Of a stretch of DNA of 64,000 nt, positions 27,329-36,542 are shown piece by piece. A program made the position numbers and the translations under genes. Where the stretch lies: positions 1 to 64,000 of the forward strand of contig CAJTZW010000007.1 of assembly GCA_910584305.1 (NCBI GenBank). Direction: 5' to 3'. This DNA comes from an uncultured Bacilli bacterium (GTDB lineage: Bacteria; Bacillota_I; Bacilli_A; RF39; UBA660). Position 1 is the first letter of the stretch. Each line of letters starts with the position of its first letter. The notes under the pieces are model-generated. The model was given only the letters and a program-made list of their open reading frames with translations. It ran no database searches and had not been told where the DNA came from.

Positions 27329-29452
27329 TTAAGAACCGCTCACTAAATAAGATGCACCCAAATATTCTGTATAATAATCCATAGTAAGATAGTCATCAGT
27401 AATATCTTCCATTATTTGATAATAACCTTCTTTATAATCAAAATGAACTGAAGAAGGCCCATATGAACAAGTTAAGCTTTGATCTTCAAGTAAATAAACA
27501 ATATCTCCTGCCTCCCAACTGTCTTGATATATCGACGCCGGACCACTACCACTACAAGATAATTCACTTATAATTCCCTTAAATTTATAAGTATTCATTA
27601 TATCATCAGAAGCATCTTTTAATTCTACTTTTTGTGCTAGAGTTTTTGTTTGCCCCAATTTTTCTGTACTAATTCCTGCATTATTGGTTGTCACCACTTT
27701 ATAGTAGTAAGTCGAATTAGCTCTTAGACCATTTATAATACAAGTATTACCTGAAGCAGTAACTGTTCCTGCATAATATGGTGGCATAGAACCAAAACCT
27801 AAATAATCTTGGCTTTGAGCATACATACATTTTGTCTCTTTAATTCCTGATTCTGTATCAGTAACGGTAAACTGTATTGTAATACTAGAAGGATTTGTTC
27901 CAGTTGTAGCTGTTGTACTAGTTACATTGCCAATTTCTACTGTTGGAGCTGTTATATCTATCTTTGTAATCGCTCCCTGTCCATGAGTACCCGCACTCGT
28001 TCCATCAAATAATCTACAGTACACAATTGTATTACTTGTTATGGCTGGAGTCTCACCTCCACTAGTAATATTTATCCATCCATTTTCTGATGTACTTCCA
28101 ATCTGGTATTGTAATTGAGTTCCAGTTTGACTTCCTGTAATCGTGGCTGTCTTACTTGCCATCCAACCACTACTAGATGGTGTTACACTACATGTACTAA
28201 TACTTCCCATTGTATATGAATTTACCTCTGACTCTGTTGTCATTCCTACATTATTTGTTACTCTCGTTTTTATATAATAGGTTGTTCCTGCATTTAGTCC
28301 TGTAAGAGTACTATTACTCTGCCATGTATAAGTTCCTCCCTGACTTGTACTATACCCATATTCTATCGTACTATTATTGAACCCACTTTCAGCATCTGCT
28401 TGTCTTATAATTACATTTAATTCACTTGTTGGTTTTGTTGTCGATACGGTCACGGCAGGACTCGTACTCGTTGGTGCCGTGGTATCTATCTTTGTTATAC
28501 TAAGTGATTTTTCATCCGAAGTAATATTGCCATTCCTATATCTTACAATGATTATTATTGGATGTTCCTCTGTTGCTACAGAGTTCAATACAATTGGTTC
28601 TGTATACTCTGTATAATCACTTTCCTCTCCCAATCCTGTTTCCTCATTATATCTTCGAATCCTATATTCTAATGTATACCCATCTGTATCTCCTGTAAGC
28701 ATTACTGTCTTACTATTTGTCCATTCTCCTACTTTCTCTACATCTATATTAATATCACCAAATGATTTTGTTACAACAGTCTTACTTTTCTCAGAAGTAA
28801 TTCCAGACTTATTCTCTACTTTAACATACACTGTATATTCTGTACCTGCTTCCAAATTTGTAAAAAGATAACTCTTACTAGTAGTTTTTATATAGTCTCC
28901 ATCATTTAGTTTATAATAATAATATTCAATTGTCCCATATTCACTTGCACTATGAGCACTTGTAGTCACAATAATTTGATCAATTGTTGATGTTGTATTG
29001 AATATATCTATGATAGGTTCCTCTATATCTGTACTTGCCAAATCTCCCTTTACAACATTTGTTTTATCACCGTCATATCTTCCTGTATAACTTCCATTGC
29101 TTGCTTCTATAGCAATATTTGTTGGACATATTTCTATTTCTCCCTCTGTTGGAAGAGACCCTTTAATATCTAAATCTTTTATAGGATAGTATGTCTTATT
29201 ATCTCTTTGTGTTACTTCTTCTACATCATTTCCAAAAGAAAAGTATCGACATTCTGTAAGCGAATCATGTAACTCCTCTCTTGCTTGATATAGTTCTACT
29301 GCCTTTGCAACATTATTTAAGCTCTGTTCAAAAGCCCCTCTTCTAGCTTGCTCTATTACATCAAGTACCATTGGTACTGCAATAAGGGCAATGATTGCTA
29401 ATATAACGATTACTGCGAGTAATTCTATCAGTGTAAATCCTTTTCTTTTCAT
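27329..29452 (-). CDS. Prepilin-like surface protein with fibronectin-type repeats
   Basis: 707 residues. The N-terminus is a class III (prepilin) signal: short basic leader MKRKG, then FTLIELLAVIVILAIIALI with Glu at +5. After ~130 residues of pseudopilin-like sequence there are several ~90-residue beta domains of fibronectin type III character (YYYKLNDG, LEAGTEYTVYVKVEN, TYYIKTRVTNNVGM, STYYYKVVTTNNAG). Far longer than a classic pilin. It would need a prepilin peptidase and a type II/IV-like assembly system, none of which is encoded in the window. Probably a pilus-tip-like or surface-displayed adhesin; inference from architecture. Confidence 0.75.
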   Translation of the reverse strand: MKRKGFTLIELLAVIVILAIIALIAVPMVLDVIEQARRGAFEQSLNNVAKAVELYQAREELHDSLTECRYFSFGNDVEEVTQRDNKTYYPIKDLDIKGSLPTEGEIEICPTNIAIEASNGSYTGRYDGDKTNVVKGDLASTDIEEPIIDIFNTTSTIDQIIVTTSAHSASEYGTIEYYYYKLNDGDYIKTTSKSYLFTNLEAGTEYTVYVKVENKSGITSEKSKTVVTKSFGDINIDVEKVGEWTNSKTVMLTGDTDGYTLEYRIRRYNEETGLGEESDYTEYTEPIVLNSVATEEHPIIIIVRYRNGNITSDEKSLSITKIDTTAPTSTSPAVTVSTTKPTSELNVIIRQADAESGFNNSTIEYGYSTSQGGTYTWQSNSTLTGLNAGTTYYIKTRVTNNVGMTTESEVNSYTMGSISTCSVTPSSSGWMASKTATITGSQTGTQLQYQIGSTSENGWINITSGGETPAITSNTIVYCRLFDGTSAGTHGQGAITKIDITAPTVEIGNVTSTTATTGTNPSSITIQFTVTDTESGIKETKCMYAQSQDYLGFGSMPPYYAGTVTASGNTCIINGLRANSTYYYKVVTTNNAGISTEKLGQTKTLAQKVELKDASDDIMNTYKFKGIISELSCSGSGPASIYQDSWEAGDIVYLLEDQSLTCSYGPSSVHFDYKEGYYQIMEDITDDYLTMDYYTEYLGASYLVSGS

Positions 29453-29487
29453 ACAAAAAATACATCTCCTATTCTAGATGTATTGTA
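29453..29487 (-). terminator. Terminator of dgkA operon overlapping a promoter
   Basis: Perfect 8-bp stem ATACATCT/AGATGTAT (29460-29467, 29476-29483) then TTTTTT on the minus strand, ending only two bases before the ATG of the prepilin-like gene. A -10 box TACAAT with extended TG (29482-29487) overlaps the right arm, so transcripts from upstream end here while the prepilin-like gene starts its own. Confidence 0.6.
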
Positions 29488-29516
29488 TCATATAAATTTA
29501 CAATTTAGCAACATAG

Positions 29517-29918
29517 TTAAAATAATTTTGGAAAAAAAATAATGAAAGCACCTATCATAGCAGTAATCGATAAAATTAAACTCGCTGAAGATGCGGTATC
29601 CTTTGCTACTTTTGCAAGAGAATGAATCTCAGGTGATGCTAAATCAACAACCGCTTCAATTGCCGTATTTATCATTTCACATGCCATAATGGCTCCTATC
29701 ATAGCAATACAAAATAACCATTCTGCGCTAGAAATAGAATAATAAAATCCACCTATGATAACAATAATAGCTGCAAATATCATAATAATCAAATTATGTT
29801 CATTTTTTATCGCATATAAGATTCCATCCACAGCATGGAAAAAGCTTTTGATATAACGTATAAATGTTCCCCCTGTATCCTTATTCCGAACAATTTTCTC
29901 TTTTGATTCCAAACTCAT
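29517..29918 (-). CDS. dgkA: Diacylglycerol/undecaprenol kinase family protein
   Basis: 133 residues with three membrane helices and the DgkA signature CEMINTAIEAVVDL (~80-93). In Gram-positives the enzyme phosphorylates undecaprenol rather than diacylglycerol to feed the wall lipid carrier. Overlaps ybeY by 38 bp, a strongly coupled operon. Gene order ybeY-dgkA-cdd-era is that of Bacillus, with the prepilin-like gene inserted between dgkA and cdd. Confidence 0.88.
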   Translation of the reverse strand: MSLESKEKIVRNKDTGGTFIRYIKSFFHAVDGILYAIKNEHNLIIMIFAAIIVIIGGFYYSISSAEWLFCIAMIGAIMACEMINTAIEAVVDLASPEIHSLAKVAKDTASSASLILSITAMIGAFIIFFPKLF

Positions 29919-30336
29919 CTAATATCCTCTCCTGTAATTCAAACATTACTCTTTCATCCTCTTCATTCATATGATCATATCCTAACAAATGTAGAAAACC
30001 GTGTACAGCAAGAAATGAAAGTTCTCTTAGAAAACTATGCCCATACTCTTTGGCCTGGCTTCTCGCCTTATCAATAGAAATATAAATATCCCCAAGCAAA
30101 CGATAATTCTCATAGGAAATATCAGAAACATCTTCTAACGCAAACGTAATAACATCTGTTTCCCTGTCAATCCCACGGTAATCACGATTTAATGTATGAA
30201 TATAATCATTATCTACTAAAATGATATTAAACTCAACATTCCCAAGTTTTTCATGTTGAATCGCAAATTCCATCAATTTTTGAACCTGATTCAATTCATC
30301 TAGTTTCTCTTTCGTTTCATTATATATTTCGAACAT
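29881..30336 (-). CDS. ybeY: Endoribonuclease YbeY
   Basis: 151 residues from an ATG after AGGAG. The zinc motif HGFLHLLGYDH (~118-128) is complete. YbeY matures 16S rRNA 3' ends and takes part in ribosome quality control. It sits after a VanZ-family gene instead of phoH and yqfF as in Bacillus. Confidence 0.92.
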   Translation of the reverse strand: MFEIYNETKEKLDELNQVQKLMEFAIQHEKLGNVEFNIILVDNDYIHTLNRDYRGIDRETDVITFALEDVSDISYENYRLLGDIYISIDKARSQAKEYGHSFLRELSFLAVHGFLHLLGYDHMNEEDERVMFELQERILDEFGIKRENCSE

Positions 30337-30338
30337 TA

Positions 30339-30950
30339 TTACACTCCTAACCACAAGATTTGGTACAAATACCAAAAGATAAAAAGTAAAAATATTACTA
30401 CAACAATATTATAAAATGTATTATTTTTAAGAGAACTAGGCAAATGACTCTTCATCATATAAACAAATTGATAAGCATAAAAGCCAATGAGTCCTCCTAA
30501 TATATTTAACATAATATCATCTACATCAAAAACCCGACCAATCATTAATTGTGTAGTTTCAATTGTTAAAGAAACAATAATACTTAAATAGATAATCATA
30601 CTCTTTTTATCTGCTTTTAAAAAATAAGAAATAAAAAATCCATATGGCATAAACATAATCATGTTTCCTACTACATTTTTAAGGAACATAACACTTCCAA
30701 GTTCATACCGAAACATTTCTTTAAAAGGAATAAAGTTAGAAGTAGACCAACTTACATCTTGAAATGTCACCACATAAAATAGACTCATAATATAAATAAT
30801 AAAACCAAGTTTTAAAATTTCTTTATAAAAAATAAATTCTTCTTGGTATTTCTTAATATAGGTCAGTCGCAATGAAGACAAAATAACGGTAAAAATTACA
30901 ACCATTGGCCAGATATTTGATAATATATTTACTATTGTATTTTCAAACAT
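30339..30950 (-). CDS. VanZ-family membrane protein
   Basis: 203 residues with five or six membrane helices and the VanZ pattern NFIPFKEM...NVVGNMIMFMPYGFF...ETTQLMIGRVFDVDDIMLNILGG. VanZ-like proteins affect teicoplanin sensitivity in some hosts, but most are uncharacterised. It stands between yqfD and ybeY, where phoH and yqfF are found in Bacillus. Confidence 0.85.
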   Translation of the reverse strand: MFENTIVNILSNIWPMVVIFTVILSSLRLTYIKKYQEEFIFYKEILKLGFIIYIMSLFYVVTFQDVSWSTSNFIPFKEMFRYELGSVMFLKNVVGNMIMFMPYGFFISYFLKADKKSMIIYLSIIVSLTIETTQLMIGRVFDVDDIMLNILGGLIGFYAYQFVYMMKSHLPSSLKNNTFYNIVVVIFLLFIFWYLYQILWLGV

Positions 30951-30968
30951 ATCGTTACACCAACTTTC

Positions 30969-32165
30969 TTATGTTTGAGGTTCTGTTTGTGGCTCCACAT
31001 ACTCAGCAATCTCTTTGGAACTTGTAATATTCTCACATACAGTTACAAATGCATCTAATATTATTGTACTATCATTTTCTTCAACTTTCAATTGTTTAAT
31101 CTCAATAATATACTCATCCTCTCCAAGTTGACTCTCTATCTTCTCACGAATTTTTAAAACTGCTTGATTCAACGCCTCCTCTTTTGTATAATCTTCTTTA
31201 ATATGATAGACCTCTGTTTGCTTATCAAACGAAAAGGAAAATGGCAACAAGTTACTTTCTAATAATACTTTTGAATTGGTCTTCTTCTCTTTATAAGGAT
31301 GAAAATTAAACAATTCATACGTCTGCCCTAAAAAATGAAATGCCAATACATTTTTTTTATTTTTGGTTTCTATCACTTCCTCATAATGAAGCGGATACTC
31401 AATAGAAACTTTATACCACACCTCACCATATACAATTCCCTCTGCTCGAACAGTATCTTTAATTACATCATTTAGTGTAATATATCCACTAATAATAGTA
31501 TCCCCCGCTTTTACATAATCTAACTTATTTTTCACAATTTGACCACTTTTAGCATCTATTTCCATAATAATCGCAGATTTTTTAGCAACAATATCCTGAT
31601 ATCCTGTATCAGGATTACTCTGATTTAAAATACGCTCTTCTACACGAATAACATACTTTGTTCCAACCTCTTCAATCTCTAGCCACTCAATTCGATCTTT
31701 ATAATCTGATAAAATTTGATTTTTTATAGTTGTTAAATCATCATAGCTCTTTTTAAAATGATACTTGGTAATTCCATAAGAAGATAGCTCTTGCTCTAAT
31801 AGTTCACGAAGTGACTTATCGGTATGAATTACCTCTACTGTAAAAATCACATGCGACAAAAATAAAAGAATAACATACCCAATCAAGATAAAACCAAGTA
31901 AGATTCTATTCTTTTTAAGTAACTCTTTTAGTTTTAACAAGCCATGGGTTTCAATTACCTCAACATCATAAATTGTTTTTAACTCTTCTACTTTCTCCAA
32001 ATCCTTACTATAAATGAAAATATGAACACATTGTTCATCAATTTTACGAATTCGTTGCATTGGAATATTATGTTTCATAAGCCTTCGAAGTAATCGCTCA
32101 ATATTTTTCCCTCTTAATCTTACCTCAATAATCTTTTGAAAACGGTCTAAAAAACGATTTTTCAT
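30969..32165 (-). CDS. yqfD: Sporulation protein YqfD
   Basis: 398 residues. An N-terminal cytoplasmic ~90-residue domain precedes one membrane helix (~92-112) and an extracellular beta-rich domain, with DRIEWLEIEEVGTKYVIRVEER as the family core. YqfD is expressed under SigE and needed for efficient sporulation at stage IV in Bacillus. The C-terminus ends with a short QTEPQT repeat. It lies 4 bp after yqfC, as usual. Confidence 0.88.
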   Translation of the reverse strand: MKNRFLDRFQKIIEVRLRGKNIERLLRRLMKHNIPMQRIRKIDEQCVHIFIYSKDLEKVEELKTIYDVEVIETHGLLKLKELLKKNRILLGFILIGYVILLFLSHVIFTVEVIHTDKSLRELLEQELSSYGITKYHFKKSYDDLTTIKNQILSDYKDRIEWLEIEEVGTKYVIRVEERILNQSNPDTGYQDIVAKKSAIIMEIDAKSGQIVKNKLDYVKAGDTIISGYITLNDVIKDTVRAEGIVYGEVWYKVSIEYPLHYEEVIETKNKKNVLAFHFLGQTYELFNFHPYKEKKTNSKVLLESNLLPFSFSFDKQTEVYHIKEDYTKEEALNQAVLKIREKIESQLGEDEYIIEIKQLKVEENDSTIILDAFVTVCENITSSKEIAEYVEPQTEPQT

Positions 32166-32169
32166 GGTA

Positions 32170-32409
32170 TCACCTAAATTCTATCTTAGCTATCTTCCCT
32201 GTTACTAAAATTTCATCCTGTAATAATTTTGAAACGACCAAGTCCTCACCTTCAACATAGATACTCAAAGAGTCACACTTAACAATCACTTTATAAGAAT
32301 CAAAATGCCCAATCTCTGTAAAATTAACAATATTCAAAGCCCCCTTATACATTTTCATTTCAAATTCTTCTTCTAATAAATAATTTCGAAAACGATGGAC
32401 AAGTCCCAT
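32170..32409 (-). CDS. yqfC: Sporulation protein YqfC
   Basis: 79 residues: a small beta-rich protein with the family pattern in NIVNFTEIGHFDSYKVIVKCDSLS, immediately upstream of yqfD. It is part of the SigE-controlled sporulation set. Confidence 0.8.
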   Translation of the reverse strand: MGLVHRFRNYLLEEEFEMKMYKGALNIVNFTEIGHFDSYKVIVKCDSLSIYVEGEDLVVSKLLQDEILVTGKIAKIEFR

Positions 32410-32538
32410 AGTATCACCTATAACATTTTATGTATAAAGCTACCATTTATGAAAATAAACTATATAAGACCAAATGAATGAATTTCGTAAAAGAAAGAAA
32501 AAAAAGAAAAAGGATATACCTCCTTCATTTGAAAAAAA

Positions 32539-34074
32539 TTATCTATGAATACCTACACTTTGCCTTTCATGTCCAGAAATAGAAACCACATATTTAGAAA
32601 TTATATTATGTAACTCATCACAAAAGTCAATAGAAGGATTATCTCTAGCTGATAATTCATAAAGTCCAATCAATATAGGTTTTGGAATAGAATTTCCAAG
32701 TAGCAAATTATGAAGAATTTCCTCCTCGGTTGTATTACTCGGGGGACTTATTTTTTTAAACTGAATTTCATCAGCATAATTAGGTAGGCACTGTTCAAAA
32801 AATCTATCAAATTTTTCCATAGGAGATATTATATGAATCCCATCTTCTCCTTGCTTTTCTGTATATAAATTTACAATAGTAGATGCATTCCAACCTACAA
32901 ATCTTTGTAACATGGTCTCTTTAAATGCTGTTTTAAAATGTTTACTTATTTGATTTGAAAAATCAATTATAGAAAACAAATCAGCCCTGTTTTCATGTAT
33001 AAAACTATCATGATTTACATAGTACTTATTTTCTCCAACACTGTGATAAAGTACTGCGCTTTTATAAAAATAACTCAAAAATGGGTCACATTCTAACAAT
33101 TTTGTATATTCTGTTGCAGGAACATTCGCATGCAAATCAATAATCTTCTTATCATCCAATATATGACCTATCTCATGTGAAATCATTTTGAAAATATTTA
33201 AATTCATCAAATCATTATTATCATTTTGATTATTATAATTATTTTGTTCAAAAATCCTACCAAATTTATTTGGAATATAATTATAATATATCTTTATTTT
33301 TTTCTCTGACGCTTGAACATAGCCAAACATATTAGGTTCAAAGTCCATCGAAATTACAACATCTTCATAAACAGAAGATAACCCTAATTCTTTTATACGA
33401 TAAGAAGTATAAAACTGTACCATTTTAGGGCTTATAATTTTATGGTGTTGTATATAATGACACATCATAGAAAAAGCTTGTATAAATATATCATGATTTA
33501 AGTCTTTCTCATCAGCACCCACTACTTTATCTAAATATGAATCTACTAAAAAATCTACATCCTTTGGAATATCTAGTGGCTTTGATAGTAACAGATTGAT
33601 TTCACTTCCAATTGATGCAAGCTTACTTTCACTATCTTTAACTAAATATAATTCACTCTGCAACAAAAAGCATTGTAATTTATTTCCACCATGATTCATT
33701 TCTTCTTGCAAATGCAATTGAAAACTATCCATTTTTACAATAGTAAGCAGACATTCCACATCATAAATTCCTCCATAGATTAGAGTCACTAACTCATCAT
33801 AATTCATAGCTTTGATTCGATTTCCATACTTTTCTATCAATACATTTGGATTGGTTATCTCTGAAATGACATGAATGAATATATGAAAAGGAAGCCTATT
33901 AATACGTTCATAGGCAAGTTCAAGGATGAATCCTTTACACTCACCATTTATACTAGAATCTTGAAACAATAACTCTATATCATCGTCGCTTAATTCATTA
34001 AAATCAGATATATGAGATTTTAAATAAATTATATAATCATTACTTTGGTTTAACCCTATACAAAAATCAGACAT
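32539..34074 (-). CDS. Putative zinc metallopeptidase-like protein
   Basis: 511 residues from an ATG with GGTAGA upstream. Residues ~1-250 are helical and unfamiliar. A gluzincin-type motif HEIGH (~300-304) is followed ~75 residues later by FIHENRADL, where the Glu could be the third zinc ligand. No signal peptide, so it would act in the cytoplasm. Not assigned to a named family. It is separated from yqfC by ~130 bp with no clear shared promoter and from the ABC exporter by a terminator. Confidence 0.6.
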   Translation of the reverse strand: MSDFCIGLNQSNDYIIYLKSHISDFNELSDDDIELLFQDSSINGECKGFILELAYERINRLPFHIFIHVISEITNPNVLIEKYGNRIKAMNYDELVTLIYGGIYDVECLLTIVKMDSFQLHLQEEMNHGGNKLQCFLLQSELYLVKDSESKLASIGSEINLLLSKPLDIPKDVDFLVDSYLDKVVGADEKDLNHDIFIQAFSMMCHYIQHHKIISPKMVQFYTSYRIKELGLSSVYEDVVISMDFEPNMFGYVQASEKKIKIYYNYIPNKFGRIFEQNNYNNQNDNNDLMNLNIFKMISHEIGHILDDKKIIDLHANVPATEYTKLLECDPFLSYFYKSAVLYHSVGENKYYVNHDSFIHENRADLFSIIDFSNQISKHFKTAFKETMLQRFVGWNASTIVNLYTEKQGEDGIHIISPMEKFDRFFEQCLPNYADEIQFKKISPPSNTTEEEILHNLLLGNSIPKPILIGLYELSARDNPSIDFCDELHNIISKYVVSISGHERQSVGIHR

Positions 34075-34225
34075 AATATATCTACCTTTCATATATATAT
34101 ATATCAACATAACTACCTTAAGTCAATTATATGTTCTATAAAAAGAAAAGTAAAGAATTTTATACATTAGTTTACACTTAAAACTCCTACATCCAAGCAT
34201 TCAATTCTCTTGTAGATTTATATAA

Positions 34226-34252
34226 AAGAAAAATGGAGTGCATCCATTTTTC
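34226..34252. terminator. Bidirectional terminator after the ABC exporter
   Basis: AAAATGGA, a 5-nt loop, TCCATTTT with A/T runs on both sides. It ends the natAB-like operon on the minus strand. Confidence 0.75.
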
Positions 34253-35583
34253 TACTTTTGTTTAATTGCTTTAAACATCTTCTTCCATAAATCCTTAGAA
34301 GAATAATTTAAAATACCTACTTTATAAATCTTAAGACCATAATGTATTAACAAGTAATTGGTAACAATAACAATCAACATACTGATTATCACATCAATAA
34401 TACCAATTTGCCCTAACACCAAAAGAGATGGAGACAAAATTGCAGATATAAATGGAACATACGATAAAATACGAATAAACAGTGCTCCTTTAAACATCCC
34501 AGCCATCATTGCTAAATAGTAACCAATCAGTGAAATAATCATAATTGGGGTTTGTAATTGTCCAAAATCTTCAGCATTTGTTGTCATAGAAGCCAAAATA
34601 CCTGCAAGAAGGGAATATGCTACAAATGTAAGTAACATTAAAACTAATGTAAGTGGAATAATATAAGAAAGTTTACTCATAAACTCCGTTTGCATAATTC
34701 CATTAAATACACCTGTCATTTCGCTTCCAAGACTTGTAAAAATACTACCTGTTCCAAGAAGCTTTCGAACCATAAGTCCAAGCCCTGCATAAATAACAAG
34801 CAAAATGCCTTGCATTATAATAAATACATTTCCAGCAATGACTTTTGAAAAGAAATGAACGCGAGGAGAAACGTTAGAAATGATAATCTCCATTCCACGA
34901 GTTGTTTTCTCATCATTTACTTCTGCGCCAATCATTTGAACTAAGAAAATAGTAAGCATAAAAAATGGCAAAATTACAACCGGAAAGACTGTTGACATAA
35001 TTGTATCCATACTCTCATTTTCTGATTTCTTCGTTTCATCTAAAATAATACGTTCAATTTCAATAGGCGCATAAATTTGATTCAATTCGTCTTCAGAAAT
35101 CGATGAAGTATCAATCGCAAGCATTGTTTTTGTATTTTGAATGGCCTGATATAAAACCTGATAATCTAATGTATCAATATAAGATTCAGAAATCAAAGAA
35201 GCGGATAGTACAAAATTATCATCATTCGCTAGTGTAATGATAGCAGCATCCTCATCACCTTCTAATTCTTTTTTTGCAGAATCTAAATCCTTATCATACA
35301 ATTTTACATCAAAGGTAGTTTCTTCTTCCCCCGTTATGCTAAACTCTAAAGATTCAATTTGTTCCTTTAACCTTTCAAAAGAAACACCTGTTTCATCAAT
35401 AACATAAACCGATACTGCCTCATCAAAGTCTCCTCCAAAGAAACGAATTACACTATCAATATTAATAACTGCTACAATTATAAGTGCGAGTACAATATTC
35501 GCAATCATAAACCATTTGGTATGAAGTTTTCGTTTTAAACTAACATCCACTAAATACTTTAATTTATTTTTCAAAAGACTCAC
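34252..35583 (-). CDS. ABC-2 type permease (NatB-like)
   Basis: 443 residues. One N-terminal membrane helix (~22-42), an extracellular loop of ~150 residues (IDETGVSFERL...), then about five C-terminal helices, the plan of the Na+-exporting NatB/YhaP group. Overlaps the ATPase gene by 20 bp. The exported substrate may be Na+, a peptide or a drug; the sequence does not say. Confidence 0.8.
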   Translation of the reverse strand: MSLLKNKLKYLVDVSLKRKLHTKWFMIANIVLALIIVAVINIDSVIRFFGGDFDEAVSVYVIDETGVSFERLKEQIESLEFSITGEEETTFDVKLYDKDLDSAKKELEGDEDAAIITLANDDNFVLSASLISESYIDTLDYQVLYQAIQNTKTMLAIDTSSISEDELNQIYAPIEIERIILDETKKSENESMDTIMSTVFPVVILPFFMLTIFLVQMIGAEVNDEKTTRGMEIIISNVSPRVHFFSKVIAGNVFIIMQGILLVIYAGLGLMVRKLLGTGSIFTSLGSEMTGVFNGIMQTEFMSKLSYIIPLTLVLMLLTFVAYSLLAGILASMTTNAEDFGQLQTPIMIISLIGYYLAMMAGMFKGALFIRILSYVPFISAILSPSLLVLGQIGIIDVIISMLIVIVTNYLLIHYGLKIYKVGILNYSSKDLWKKMFKAIKQK

Positions 35584-36463
35584 CTACCTTAGCTACAAAA
35601 ATCTCATTGAGAGAAGGTTCCTCTACTACAAATTTTGTAATGTTCTTTTTCTTACGAACGACATCAAATACACTAGTAGCAATATCCGCACTTTCGATCT
35701 TTACCTCATATTCATCCTGATGAGGTTCTACAGAAACAACACCAGTAATACCTTCAAGCTCCTCTTTTGTAATATCTCCCTTTATAAAAATATTTTTTTT
35801 GCGGAATTGTTCCTTTATATCAGATAAATAACCTTCAAGTACTGGTTTTCCCTTTAACATAACAACCAATTTTTTACAAAATAATTCAACATGTTCCATT
35901 CTATGAGAAGAGAAAATTATCATACTTCCTTTTTTAGACATTTCCACAATTTGCTCTTTAAAAAGTTCTACATTAAATGGATCAAGGCCTGAAAAAGGTT
36001 CATCTAAAATTAATAGTTTAGGATTATTTAAGATTGCCGTGATAAACTGAATCTTTTGTTGATTTCCTTTGGATAACTCTTTAATTTTCTTATCCTTGTA
36101 TTCTTCAATTCCAAACTTTACAAGAAGTTCATCCAACCGCTTTAGAATATCACTACGGGTCATTCCCTTAAGAGTACCATAATACAAACATTGTTCTTTC
36201 ACTGTCATCTTTGTAAGCAAACTTCTTTCCTCTGTTAAAAAACCGATAGAATCTGTCATACTATAATCTATTTTCTTACCATCCATCGTAATACTACCAG
36301 AACTAACATCCAAAAGACCCATAATCATACGAAACGTTGTGGTTTTACCTGCACCATTCACACCTAAAAGGCCGAAAATTTCACCCGGTTGTACTGTAAA
36401 TGACAAATTATCTACTGCTTTAAAATCACCATAATACTTTGTTACATTCTCTACTTTTAACAT
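35564..36463 (-). CDS. ABC transporter ATPase (NatA-like)
   Basis: 299 residues from the second ATG. Walker A GVNGAGKTT (~39-47), Q-loop LTEERSLL, signature LSKGNQQK, Walker B LLILDEPFSGLD, His switch SSHRMEH. The C-terminal ~80 residues are the regulatory extension of ABC-2 exporters. Pairs with the overlapping NatB-like permease. Confidence 0.88.
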   Translation of the reverse strand: MLKVENVTKYYGDFKAVDNLSFTVQPGEIFGLLGVNGAGKTTTFRMIMGLLDVSSGSITMDGKKIDYSMTDSIGFLTEERSLLTKMTVKEQCLYYGTLKGMTRSDILKRLDELLVKFGIEEYKDKKIKELSKGNQQKIQFITAILNNPKLLILDEPFSGLDPFNVELFKEQIVEMSKKGSMIIFSSHRMEHVELFCKKLVVMLKGKPVLEGYLSDIKEQFRKKNIFIKGDITKEELEGITGVVSVEPHQDEYEVKIESADIATSVFDVVRKKKNITKFVVEEPSLNEIFVAKVGESFEK

Positions 36464-36512
36464 GAATTCAATCATCCCATTTCTTTATTTTTTTTATTGT
36501 ACCACAACAAAT

Positions 36513-36542
36513 AGAAAAAGAAAAGAATCAAATCGATTCTTA
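36513..36542 (-). terminator. Terminator after the second prepilin-like gene
   Basis: Minus strand AAGAATC, a 4-5-nt loop, GATTCTT then TTCTTTTTC. Confidence 0.6.
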
